Below are positions 45,566 through 57,334 of a DNA stretch of 64,000 nt, piece by piece. Made by a program: the position numbers and the translations under genes. The first letter of the stretch is position 1. Each line of letters begins with the position of its first letter. The DNA is from Evernia prunastri (lineage: Eukaryota; Ascomycota; Lecanoromycetes; Lecanorales; Parmeliaceae), in the NCBI GenBank assembly GCA_003184365.1, contig NKYR01000088.1:9984-73983 (forward strand). The letters are read 5' to 3'. The notes under the pieces were generated by a model that worked only from the letters and a program-made list of their open reading frames with translations, was not told where the DNA came from and did no database searches.

Positions 45566-47568
45566 ATGACGGGGAATCCATCTGTACCTGGAACCGTACA
45601 CCTAGTGGACATAGAACGTACCCTGAGGGCAAAGCATGCGTCGGGTATTCAAAACGATATCGTCTTGATCCCAGCCCCGTCGGACGACCCGGATGACCCC
45701 TTGAACTGGTCTTCCAGACGAAAGTTGCTATCGACAATATGTACATCCATGTAAGTGTGTCACCAGCCTCTACGGTGCTTACTTAACGCTCCTGACCAGC
45801 TACACTTTCGCTGTCGGCACCACAGCCTCGGCCATATATTCAATCCTAGAACCCATAGAAAAAGACACCGGCTTGACCTTGAACGACCTCAATGCAGGAA
45901 CTGGTTACATGGTTAGAATCTCCTACTATTTTTCCTTTTCAATGCTGAAGGATCGTAGTTCTTACTGTTTGGGTGGGGCTGCTTGTTCTGGCAGCCTCTC
46001 GCGCTACAATACGGAAAGCGTCCGGTGTATCTCATCTCAATGCTAGCAACAACAGTGAGTCCAATGTCGGGTTGAGTCCGTCCGTCCTCAAAACCGACGT
46101 TGCAGTACAGGCTATCATGATGTGGGTGCCCTATACGACAACCAATGGTCAATGGATCGCCAGCAAACTGCTGCAAGGGTTCTTTGGGGCTCCGATTGAA
46201 TCTCTATGTGAGATATCGGTTACAGATATTGCATGTCTCTCGGCAAAAAGACTCTCGGCTATATCTTCTAATTCTTTCAGTATTTCACACACGAGACAGG
46301 GACTTACATAGCGATCTATGGCTTTTTCCTCGTCGGTAGTAATTTTCTCGCGCCCGTCTTTGCAGGTTTCATCGACGAAGGCCAGGGATGGAAATGGGTC
46401 TTAGTAAGAAGCTTTTGATGAGTCCTTCTCCGTTTTGAGCTTATTATCACAGTACTGGTGTGCAATCCTTAGCGGCATCAGCTTTGTCTTCCTGTTCTTT
46501 TTCATGGAAGAAACCAACTATCACCGCAAAGCGCTTCTTGACAACGAGATAAAAAAGAGTGAAGGTGATGTCCCAATGAATCGCCAGTTCAATACAGGAG
46601 ATGATGCAATTGAAAAAGAAGATATGCTTGCTCGGCTGAACGTGCCAAGCATTACCGACGAAGAATTAAAACCTGAAAAAGTGCCGAGGAGGAAAACATT
46701 TTACCAAAAGCTAAAGCTTTTCGACAAGCAAGAATTACGATACCCAAATGGGCTAAAGGACATGATACTCAGGCCGCTCATTTTCCTAAGCTTCCCTGTG
46801 ATATTCTACGCAGGCTTCTCTTACGGGTCCAGTCTCATATGGTTCAATGTCCTCAACGGAACGGCCTCACTCATCCTTTCCGGACAGCCGTACGGATTTT
46901 CTTCCTCTATTGTCGGGCTTGCATATCTTTCTCCCTTCATTGGGATGATCCTAGGGTAATTCAACCTCTCCCGTGCAGTTGAATCAGCTGACGGGTTTCA
47001 GATCGCTGTTCATCGGCGGCGCAGGAGACCGGCTAGTTCTCAAGTTGGCGAGACGAAACCGTGGCATCATGCAACCGGAGTACCGTCTGTGGCTCTTCAG
47101 TATACTGATACTTCTTGTTCCCGGCGGTTTAATCCTCTGGGGCGTCGGAGCCGCCCACAACGTGCAGTGGTTCGGCGTCATTTTCGCCATGGGCGTCATC
47201 GGTTTCACCAACACCGTCGGCGTCCAGCTGTCTGTTAGCTACTGCATCGACTCATACCGAGAATTGAGTGGCGAAGCCATCGTAACTGTAATTATCATTC
47301 GGAACACAATGAGTTTCGCTATCGGATACGGGTAAGTCATCCGATGCCCGGTTCCACGCGGACAGAACCTGACAAGTTCGGTAGTATCACGCCGTGGATC
47401 ACCCAGATGGGGCTGCAGAACGCATTCATCGTCGCCGCATTCGCTGGGCTAGTGCAAGTACTCACGGTGTTTATCTTTATTCGGTATGGTCGGAATATGA
47501 GGCAAGCAAGTGTCGGTAGATATGAGCATTACAAGAAGGAGATGATGGCTGCGGGTCTTGTCCATTGA
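45566..47568 (+). CDS. MFS transporter, eight exons
   Basis: Exons 45566-45750, 45800-45911, 45959-46054, 46111-46230, 46281-46403, 46453-46955, 47002-47331 and 47385-47568 close in phase to 550 residues. It belongs to the fungal DHA1-type, HOL1-like transporters, with the cytosolic signature DDPDDPLNWSSRRK before the first helix, GYMFLLFGWGCLFWQPLALQ and GKRPVYL in the first half, and YFTHETGTYIAIYGFFLVGS in the second bundle. About twelve helices can be seen, with a long charged loop (46510-46750) between the halves. Substrate is unknown; relatives move drugs, polyamines or siderophore-like molecules. Intron 4 has a GC-AG donor (GCATGT) if the protein frame VTDI|YFTHETG is kept. Confidence 0.92.
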
Positions 47569-48377
47569 TCACTACGACTTCCGAGGAACCACGACGGACA
47601 TGATTATAAATAAGTTGCACCTAAACGCGGGTCGTAGAACCACTGATGCTGCCAGAAAGACTTGGGACAAGACGAGCAAATAGCTTCTGGTGTGGTACGA
47701 TCTTAAAATTTCTGTACTGAAGTATAGAGTTACGCTTCGTTCCCAACCCGTGCAGGAACAGCCCTGTCTGCAGTGGTCTTGACATTTGAGACCGTAAGCG
47801 TACATTACCTCAGACTCATTCGAAAAGCAAATTGAAAAATTGAGGGATACATCGAGGATGCCAAAACTTGCTACTTAGCCTTCACGCGTCATCATGTAGA
47901 GACTCCGAAAACAGCTGGAATCGTGCGGATGTTGTTGCGGGGTCCCAGCACCGGGGCTAGCTGCCTGAAGAGGCATATTTAGAACCCCCCAACCTAGTGC
48001 GAAGGAAATTTCCCATACTTGTTCACCTAGACCTTGAGTAAATGGAGACTACATACGTGTGCGGGCAGGCGGGAAACAATGAAAGTGGGGCGAGTGTCTT
48101 GTTTGAGCTGCGTCTGTCGTCAACGGGTTTCATAGAGTCGTCAATGGGGGTGGGGTTAGACTGCTGGTCTGCTAAAAGCACGCATGTTCTTTGAAAATGG
48201 ACAGTCACGTTACAAGGCTTGATGTATGGAACCGAATCAGGCGCAGCGAAGTTTTCAATGGGATCGTAATCATAGTCGTCTCATATACCCATGAATTATG
48301 TTTGCAAAGATCCTATAATCAAACAATCGAACGTAGCCCATCTCTCTACCATCATCACCTTCACATCCGCTCACACC
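47569..48377. other. Intergenic, no gene recognised
   Basis: It lies between the 3' ends of a plus-strand and a minus-strand gene. I see only short frames. Confidence 0.5.
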
Positions 48378-51300
48378 CTACACCAATCCGAAGTTCACCT
48401 TCAGGATCCGCAATCCCACCGCCAGTAGCACGAGCATGACCAGCTTGGACAAAAAAGGCGGTGGGGGTGGGAGGTCCTTTATATATATGTATAGGCTCAC
48501 GCATTCATATACGAAGACCAATGACACAGATAATGCCAAGCCGATGAAAGCTTCCATCACTTCGCGCCAAGACAAAAGCCGCGGGTCGTACGTGGAGTGT
48601 GTAGATCTTGTGATTGTGTAAGAGACGAATAGTGAAAGCAAGGACTCCATCGAGAGGACGGTGGTGGGTGGGGCTCGCACAACCGCGTCTGAGGATGCTG
48701 CTAGAAGTATTTGAGATTTCGGCGTGCTAGCGACCCGAGATGGGTCAAGATGGTTTCTTGCGAGGGCGAAACCGGGCATGTCATCAAAGATGTGCAGTCC
48801 GACGTCTTGGGCTGGTATGACGGGGTCATCTTCTAGGTCTAGATCTAGGCTCTCTAATTTAACTTTATTGAAGAGGTCTCCGAGGTGCCAGCATGGTATT
48901 CCCACTCTTGTCAAGTCTTGAGCTGGTATCAAAGGATCGCTGTTTTCATCCAGGAGGCCCGATTCATCTTCACCGAAGAGCAATCCTAGAGTGTTACACA
49001 GTACTCCTTTCCAGTCTGGGGAACAGGTTGCACAAGGGCAGTGCAGAGTCGCTTCTCCTGTGGTGTGGCTGATATAGAGGATCCGCAGCACGCAATGGCG
49101 GTTTCTTAAAGGACACCACTTTAACCAGAGAATACCCTCAGAGCCTAAGTAAGTCTCCTCTAACCCACGAATAGTGTTGTTGACAAAAGAGCATTCGCAG
49201 GGAGCGAAAAGTCTTTCCCATGATTCGGGAAGAGGCGAATGGCTGCTTTCAAAGCCCTCCCACCAACAATCTAAGCAAGGACACAGATTCGTTTGGCACG
49301 AGAATCCATTCCAAGCAAACACAGATATTCCATGCATCAACTGCAACGGGCAACAATGGCAAGAGCTCTTGTGCGTACGCCAGTAACGAGGGGATGATGG
49401 GTGGTGACCTGCAAGTATTTAGTTCATTTCTGACCGGGTCAAATAAAGCAACTACTATACCTGCATATGACAGGACTGAATTCCCAAATCGTTTCTGAAT
49501 TGCATCAGAGAAATCCTCGTAGCCTGTTCCGTGAATTGTCCTTGGAGCGGCACAGACCATCCTGAAGATCTGATGGCGAGAGCTTGTGTCTTCTTCAATA
49601 TGCTCGAGACCTGTATCCTTGGCAGAGCTAACATACGTCTGAGCAACTGGGAGCGCAAGACATTCCTTGGCCATTTCTGGTGCTGTTTGGCCTAGTGCCC
49701 CAAACTTAGTAACGTCTGCTCCTGCTTCCAGCAGGATGGCCACAGCTTCGGTGAATCCCAGCCATACCGCATACATGAGAGGAGTGCCTTTGCGCTCTAC
49801 ACAAGGGAAAGAGCTGTGATTGTAAGGCAGCTCATCCACATCGCAAACATTTTCTATAAGGAGCTTAACGGTATATATGCTGCCAACGTGTATTGCAAAA
49901 GTCAAAGGGGATTCGCCGTTATACTCGGCTTCTATGGTGAGAAGTAATGCCCAATAGCAGGCAGGAAGCTTCGAATCACGGAACAGGCCAGCTTCGAGCA
50001 GCAAACGCACGACTCTGTTGCAGATGTAGCCATCGCTACTCGATTTGCCGTAGTTGATATGTTGCATCTTTGACTGAAGAAGCGCAAGCTGAAAGATCAA
50101 GACGAGGCTTCCAAAAATTGTGTGCTTATCATCAAGTTCTTGCAACGGGCCGGACGATTTCAAGGCCATCTCCAAGAACTGACAGAAGGCCTCTGCCGTA
50201 TTTGTATCGAGCAGCATGGTCTTCAAATCAGGTTTCATGTGCTCTAGAAGCTGGGCTGAGGTCTCTAGCGATAGGGAAGCCCCATAGTTGAACAAAAGGT
50301 AAGCATTGTTCAAGCGTCCTCGTTTTATAGCCTTCTCAAGGTAATACGTTGAAAGGTTTCCCATTGACAACCCATGAAAAAGTAGGGGTTCTAGCATTGA
50401 CGTAGATCCACCAACGCTTAGGCTTAAGAGAAAGCGATGACGAAAACCTTCCTGTGAGTTGTTGATCTCATCCGTGAGGCGCTCGACGTTGATGAAATTC
50501 TGCAATGCATTGCCTGGAAACCCTTGGAGCTGACGGGAGACACTTGCATAACAAATGGACACCGTCCTCGCCAGGCACGCAAATATCCACTTGTTGGGTG
50601 GCGATAGGTTTCCGATCTCTGTAATGTCGATACTTGCACAGATACTTCGAAGATACCAGAGACCGTAGTCACTCATCAAGATGGAGACAAAGTCGATGGA
50701 GGCTGGTAACTGTGCTCCTGCATAGATCAGGTTTGAGCTTAGCGTGATAGCTCTCTGAGTCTCTGACAAATAACCACGAGCCTTGTCTAAGAGGATTTCA
50801 TCAGACGAGATGACACTGGCTTTAGACAGCGTTTGATGCATGTCAGCTTGAGACTGCTCGCCATCCACGGCTCCATGAACCTTGGTCCCTTCCATGCGAA
50901 CGATGATCTTAGTGAGGAACCGGCTAAACCCTCATTAGCCGAATATTAAACCCAAGTGGCGTTCGTTTCCCTTTACCTGCCAGCTTCCCCTCCGGGGTGT
51001 GAAAGACTTCCTTGCTCAAGTGCGTCTGCGATAGGTCTAGCATCGCGTTGTTTTTGGGATAGTTCCCCAGTGTGGCATGATCCAACTCCCAGGCAGTAAG
51101 ACACAACCTCCTGCGTGCCGTTGGGTGAGAATCATTGGCCAATGGTTGAATGTGTAAAATAGATCATACCTCAAAGAGATAATCAAGCTCTCCAATTCCC
51201 GCAATTGCAAGCAACCTCCGGTCCAAGGTGAGGTTACTGATTTGATGCAGCTCATCCACAAGAGGTTCCAGATGGCTTCCATTAGGCACGGGGCCCCAGG

Positions 51301-52351
51301 ATATAGACGGTGTGCAGCCATGGTATGAGATCTGCGTCGCGACATCGATCTTCATGATAAGGCTTGAAAACCAAGGCGGTGGTTGGAAGACAAACCTGAT
51401 CTTCTTTGACCGACGTGAAACAAGTTGGACAGAAGTATCCTCGCCGTCATCCATCTCAACATCAACGCTCTCCACATGCTCTATCTGCAAATTCCCAATG
51501 GCAAAACGATACCTGTGTGAGTGCCATTCTACTACGTAGACAGCTTCACTGGAGCGGTGACGACATGGGTTTCGATTGTTCATAATCTTAGAACACCTGA
51601 GAGGAGACTCAGGGTCCTTTATGCCGGGGCGAAAAGGTTTTCCGATGGCAACCGACGGGTCCGTTGCCATGTTGAAGGCTTGCTCAATAGCTCCGCGGAT
51701 TTTGAATCTACCCAGCTCCGGCTGGACGGCTTGCACCATATCAGTCCGGGTAATTTCCAGCAATTCTTGTAAATCCTCCAGTTTAGACAGACTTTCTTGC
51801 CGCAATGTCTCGAGAATTTGCCTAGAAGAATGAACCTGATTTCCTATCTGGATGGTATACGAGCTGTAAAAGAGTCAGGCTAGCCATAATAGCAACCATA
51901 GTCCACTCACCTGTGCATCAGCAAGTGGATATAGCCCATGTCCGCGTTGTGCGCTGACAATTGTTGGCACCGATTTTCCAGGATTTTCTCGGAGAAGAAG
52001 TGCCTGGCGCGCATCCGGAGATGCTTTTCCGTGGTATTGCTGCCTTTAGTACATTCTAAAATCTTAGACATCTCCATGTTAAGCTCTCTAAAGTCATTGT
52101 AGACGCTTGTAGATGTCGCCTTCCAGCGTGATAGTAGGCTCTCAGGAATGCCCACTCGTTCATAAGCGTCACTAACGGCTCGCATGTCTTTGAGTAAAGC
52201 TTCATTCTCCGCTATGAGATGGTTTGAGATTAGTGCGCGAGTCTCGGAAGTTGGTCCAGAGAGTGTGTACTGTTTGAGCACTATCTCCAACAACAGCGAT
52301 GAGGGTAACGAGGCTGGCGGCAAAGCCGACAAAAGTGATCGCCGCTTCCAT
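48378..52351 (-). CDS. Large ankyrin-repeat protein with fungal N-terminal helical domain and C-terminal membrane segments
   Basis: One gene of six exons: 52351-52282, 52211-51911, 51863-51170, 51110-50977, 50923-49461 and 49408-48378, closing in phase to 1,230 residues. It starts MEAAITFVGFAASLVTLIAV, which matches the N-terminal signalling-type domain found ahead of fungal STAND/NLR and ankyrin proteins. A coiled and helical region follows. Ankyrin repeats are recognisable in the second half (GESPLTFAIHVGSIYTVKLL, GTPLMYAVWLGFTEAVAI then LLEAGADVTKFG). A Cys-rich segment and two or three hydrophobic segments lie at the C-terminus, the last two split by PPPPP. There is no NB-ARC or NACHT domain. 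The first intron has a weak GTGCTC donor; a frameshift at about 52240 is an alternative. I infer a heterokaryon-incompatibility or innate-recognition-type role only from family context. Confidence 0.8.
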
Positions 52352-52513
52352 GGTTTACGACGTGTCCAGACTCAAGACTTGTGAACAGCTTTTGTGATCG
52401 TATCGAGACTTGTATTAAAGCCATAATCTGAACATCATTTCTATCAGGCAGCAACGTGGCTCATTGCGAGGCGCAGTGCTGACCCAAGCCTCAGCCTGCA
52501 GTTTTAGCGTACT

Positions 52514-53415
52514 TGTTGCATGCTATTGGTGGATTATCGTCATCCATGGATAATACGATTATCCATGGATGTTTATGTTATTCATGGTAGTGTATCATAC
52601 ATCTCATGGGCAAAAATTCCACCACTATGTTGTACCACATGATATCCATGGATGATATATCTCATCCATGGATATTATGCTTGGGCTTCCACAATACAGC
52701 CACCGATCACCAATGCAGTCATCTAAGCCTTGATGCAGCTATGCAGCCATCATTTGAAGCTATACACACTTTTTTTACAGCCACCTAGACAACCACATTT
52801 GACAATGTCTTCTTTCAACCGGTTTTGTGACCGAGATCGAAATACTCCGCTTATTACTACTATCAAAGAAGAAGTCTTCGAACTGAAAACGAGGTACTCC
52901 GACTCTTACATTAAGAAGTTCTTCGAATTCTATTTAACATCGAGGACGGTTCTCGCATCCTTCTTGTTGTCGAGAATAAGAGCTCTTATTTGTATATAAA
53001 CATCTGACTAATGAATCAAGACAACACCTCAGACTGTCCAAATATCTCAACAATAACTATGAGATCTTAACGCGATTATGTACGAGATCAGGATAAGAAT
53101 AAAAACAAATATAAGCGAGAGGATAAGCGACAGCGACGGAACTTCACTGGAAGATAGGCTGTCAGCAATGGCAATGACATGGCTGATAGTATTATGATGG
53201 GTGGTGATAAGAAGGGGCAGAAGAAGTTGTAGACTTAGTACCATCCATGGATAATTCAACTTATCCATGGATACCATGTGGTAGTGGTGGAATTTTTGCC
53301 CATGAGATGTATGATACACTACCATGAATAACATAATCATCCATGGATAGGTGTATTATCCATGGATGAGATATTCTATCCATGGGTAAAATTATTCCAT
53401 GAATGAGATGCAACA
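52514..53415. mobile_element. MITE-like non-autonomous DNA element, 902 bp, with long inverted arms
   Basis: Two inverted arms of about 150-180 bp (52514-52680 and 53236-53415) are near-identical over a core of about 60 bp, including TTATGTTATTCATGGTAGTG and GGGCAAAAATTCCACCAC. The element ends in TGTTGCAT/ATGCAACA and is flanked on both sides by TACT (52510-52513 and 53416-53419), a probable 4-bp target-site duplication. The palindrome ATCCATGGAT occurs at 52542, 52561, 52644, 52664, 53243, 53263, 53339 and 53358, with a variant at 53378. The interior holds only a 64-codon plus-strand frame (52805-52999) with no transposase motif, so mobility would need an enzyme in trans. It interrupts the spacer next to the ankyrin gene. 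Confidence 0.85.
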
Positions 53416-54294
53416 TACTCGTACCTAACCTATGCAGAAAACATCACAGTTCTTGGCATTAAAAATCGCGCATTCCCCTAAATGCAAGAGGTGTAAGGTC
53501 AGCATTCCCATCACTACAAGTTTATCGCCGCTGAAATTGGAATATTGCAAAAGCATTTTCCGAAGTGGAACTATTCAACGCTCCAACCATAGCTCCAATG
53601 GATGGAAATTTCCGAAAACCCGACTAGGCTCTTCAGATCGGCCGCCTCTCAAGCTCTTGGCCTGGAAGAGGAATTCAGCCCAAAGGTGAGCTTCCAAGTC
53701 GACTTCAGGTGTTTGAGGACGTAGGTAGAATACTTCATTGGACTTGCAAGTCTTATTGCACTCGGTAGTGTATAGCTTCCAATTCGACTCGGCCAATGCT
53801 TCTAGATACTTCTGTTGGTCACATTGGCGAAGAGATTGAAATATTTCTCGAGCTTTGGGAGGCTAGCAGCACCGTCGGAGAAAACCGGTCAGTTCCTGAA
53901 GCTGCGGCTAGAGGGTGCTCCATCCTGCTCTGTTCTTTCGATGCCTCATCCTGTGTTGGGAATTATGGTCTTTCGGTCAATCAGAGTAATCGTTGCAGTC
54001 AAAGCAGAGAGCCTTGATATCCTTAAGGGGAAATCTCAATGCTTGTCCTAATTGCTGGCTTGATCTAACGTGAAACCATTCGCCGAAGTTTTGTTGCAGC
54101 CTTATTCAAGCAATGCATTGCAAGCTCAACGACGTCGACATCAGCACACTCGCGGTTCTGCTTGCTTGTATCTCGATTATAGTCTATAAGACTGAGCTGC
54201 GTATATTTTTCTGCTGATGCTTGGAATAGAATACCCCTGATTTCAACCGAAATACTTGGCCGTTTTATTAGGGTTCTACGGTAGTATCGCTCTA
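53416..54294. other. Spacer right of the MITE, no gene recognised
   Basis: Short frames occur on both strands (minus 53575-53796, plus 53796-54017), none with a recognisable domain. Confidence 0.45.
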
Positions 54295-55635
54295 TCACAC
54301 CTTTTTGATCAGCTTGGTGTCCATTCTCAACCTTGCAACAAGCACAAAGGTAGCGGACGCCATCGCAACACCACCGGCATAGAAGATGGCAGCTCTATAT
54401 GGCACAACGTTGTGCGCCTTTTCTGCGCCAGTAGCAGCGATGAGCATTCCTGTGATGGGACTGCCCATTAGATATCCTCCAGTCCAGCCTGTGATGGCCA
54501 TTCCCATCCCCACCGCTGCTTGACCAGGTCCTATCATGCGGCCAATAGCAGTAGGCATGGCGGCAAAGAATGCGCCGTTTGCGATTCCGTTTATTGCAGC
54601 AAAGACAATAAGTGGTCCCATTGTCTCAGAGACAGGCCAGATGGCAAGCATGCTAATAGCGTTTAAAGCCAGAGTCAACAGGAGCATGTTTGTGGAGCCG
54701 AATCTGTCGCAGGCAAACCCTGCTCCAAAACGTCCAATCGCCGTGCAGGCATTGAAAGCTGAAACGATGCCTGCTCCGGTTGAAGCCGACAGCCCAATCG
54801 AGTGGGCAAATAGTGGCAAGAAGAACGATGGAACAAAGATTGCAAATGTACCGATGGCCCCAGCAAGGAAAAGACAGCAGAACGGCATGCTCTTGAAGAG
54901 TGACAGATCGACAAAAGAAGCATTGTAAGATGGCACGCGTTCCCTGACAAGCAAGGCAGCCGGGATGCCACTTGCTAATGAGATGAATCCAAAGATTCGA
55001 AAAGTCCAAGGAATACCAACTCTGTCGATGAGTGCTTGAACGGTAACTGCCATTATCGTGGCTCCAAGACCACCGCCAAGCTTCACCAGACCATTTGCGG
55101 TACCGAGCTTGCTGTTGAACCATTGCACAGGCAATGTATTACTCATGGTGTAGGTGAGACTGGTCCCGAGTCCAAACGAGATCCCAGCAGTCACAAATAA
55201 CCCACCGAGGTTGTTTACGGTAAAGCTGCTGAATAGGCTGCCGAAGCCCATCAGGAGTACGCCCAGCAACATACTCCAGCGCGTACCGATCAGTTGTGAC
55301 AACCGGACAGAAGCAAGTCCAAGGGCGACACAAAGAGCGATACTGAGGGACCCAACAAAGGAGAGCGAAGTTGTTGATTCATGACTTGGGTATGTTTGGA
55401 AGAGAGCAGTCTGCAAGACTCCCCAGGAACCACTCCAGCCATTGATCATGAAGATGACGACTGAACACGCAAAGACAACTGTCCATCCATAGCCTCCATC
55501 GGGAATTGCTTCGACTGCGGAAGCTGGCTCGTCACCATGTTCTGTATGGATGTTGTCTGCTGACTCGAATGCAGTAAGGATTGTTCTCGTTGAGTGTGCC
55601 GCAAGCTCGATTGCTTCCGTTTGAGTTATGGACAT
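54295..55635 (-). CDS. Monocarboxylate-transporter-type MFS permease
   Basis: A single exon of 446 residues, starting at MSITQTEAIE. The ATG at 55779 would add 48 residues that contain a hydrophobic stretch unlike the family N-terminus, so I prefer the inner start. The motif PDGGYGWTVVFACSVV before and in the first helix is the hallmark of the fungal MCT group. LNAISMLAIWP, GPGQAAVGMGMAITGWTGGYL and GSPITGMLIA mark later helices. About twelve helices can be counted. Fungal members transport monocarboxylates or riboflavin, or unknown substrates, and are often found in metabolite clusters. None of these can be assigned here. Confidence 0.92.
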   Translation of the reverse strand: MSITQTEAIELAAHSTRTILTAFESADNIHTEHGDEPASAVEAIPDGGYGWTVVFACSVVIFMINGWSGSWGVLQTALFQTYPSHESTTSLSFVGSLSIALCVALGLASVRLSQLIGTRWSMLLGVLLMGFGSLFSSFTVNNLGGLFVTAGISFGLGTSLTYTMSNTLPVQWFNSKLGTANGLVKLGGGLGATIMAVTVQALIDRVGIPWTFRIFGFISLASGIPAALLVRERVPSYNASFVDLSLFKSMPFCCLFLAGAIGTFAIFVPSFFLPLFAHSIGLSASTGAGIVSAFNACTAIGRFGAGFACDRFGSTNMLLLTLALNAISMLAIWPVSETMGPLIVFAAINGIANGAFFAAMPTAIGRMIGPGQAAVGMGMAITGWTGGYLMGSPITGMLIAATGAEKAHNVVPYRAAIFYAGGVAMASATFVLVARLRMDTKLIKKV

Positions 55636-57334
55636 TTTGCTGGCAAAGGTTTGTTGTTTCGGTGATGAGTTCAAAGCATGAAGCCCAGAAAAAAGAGAGG
55701 AGAAAGCTAGATTGGCCACGCTAAAAATTGGAAAGTGCTTGGCACGTGAGGCACGTGTTGAACAATGCAAGCACGCCAAACATCAATGATGGTCAGACAC
55801 CATCCAGCACAACAATTCAAACCTCTCATTCTTCTTCTCCCGGTTCTCTGAGAGGTCACCACAGTCGGAACATGAGGAAAAGATGTGAATATTCTAAGAG
55901 ACTACGAGTACAGTAAGTTGCCCGTCTCCACACTTTGGGTGGTACGCCGTCCGATTACTCAAACTCGAATACCTTACGTCGCAATAGCATGCCAGCTTAG
56001 CTTGGCTTGTTCTACGGAGCAGCTTTCCTACATTAGATTTTCCGAGCAAGCGCTGCTGCTAATGTACATTAGGTAATCTTACATGCGACATCGACTTAGT
56101 ATCCGTGATGAAAACACGGTGTGTAAAAGTAGGGTAGGGAGGCGTCTGGATCGAATACCTTCTGCACCTGTGAAAGTCTTCTTTATGCTCCATGGAGTGT
56201 TACCTTCGCTTTGATTGCTACTCGCATCACATTTGTAAATATGTTTGCTTGACCGAGCGAGTTCGCAGAAATTTAATCTCCGAACATGTACAATCATATT
56301 GAAGTACCTTTCCGATGCATGTAAGATCCTGCAAGAACGCGGATGCGACTTTTGCAATAGCCAAGGATGGAAAGTCCAATGCAGATCAAAGTTGCCATGG
56401 TCTAAGATAATCTTATACACTTCCGATCCAACTATTTCAGCAATCCAGGATAGGACGAAATCATGCTACAGCAGACGATCCAAGGCGTCCCGTTATCCAT
56501 ACCAGTGCTCTCCAGACCTCTACCAGTCTAAGTTGAAGCTGTTTACACAGTATGTGGTCCGCCCGTTGTTCCAGCCAACGATCCACATACCTCGAACCGG
56601 CCCAGGACCATTTGCGGAACCGTCGAGCGGGTCCGAAGCAATAGTCTAGTCAAAATGGGTACGGACACCCGGCGCCTCGTCAATCAAGGCAGGGTGCAGG
56701 TCAAACCTGTTATGCTCCGAGACCATCCTCCAGAGTTCGGATCCGACAGCTTTAGACGGTTCAGGGTGCGAAGTTGTTCTCGATGCGAAAGGAACCATAC
56801 TCCAATACCATACTATATTTCCACAGTCAAGCAAGTAAAAGATTGTCTTTTCTGCAGTCCTAAGCAGCAATCTGCGCGGACCCGAAGACACAGGAAGGAA
56901 ATTTGTCATCGCTCTATATTTGCATTCACCGTCGGGGATATCTTGAGCAGCTGGCTAATACAATTGTGCCACGCACTTACCTCGCCACCTCGGTACTGTG
57001 AAACACGGGTTTCTATTTTTCTCCTTTTGTAGAATATAAAGGACCGAGCTCGTCAATCCGAACAAGTCTTCAGTCATGATCGGCTCCTGACCTTTTATTA
57101 CGAGTATCTCCATCAAGCAGGTAGCATCGGCTTCGGACTTGAGGTCGGCCATGATTATAGTAGCTGCCCCTCACCTGAGCTATATAAATACCGTGTTACC
57201 TGCTGGAGTTTCTTTTCCTTCTCATAGTTCTTGAGAGTATATCACTACCAAGCGAGTCACTCGCAATCCTTAAAAACCACTTCCGCAGATAGCACGCAGA
57301 CTACTGCACTTGCTCTCAAGCCATCAAAATCACC
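55636..57334. other. Intergenic stretch of 1.7 kb, no gene recognised
   Basis: Many short overlapping frames are present, but no domain. The part just before 57335 is the 5' flank of the oxygenase and contains CTATATAAATA at about 57180, a possible TATA box. Confidence 0.45.
57178..57190 (+). promoter_or_regulatory. Possible TATA box of the 2OG oxygenase gene
   Basis: The sequence CTATATAAATA lies about 150 bp before the ATG at 57335 and matches a TATA element in position and sequence. Confidence 0.45.

Noticed and set aside
52805..52999. 64-codon frame inside the MITE as a transposase
   Set aside because: It is too short and shows no DDE/D or zinc-finger motif.
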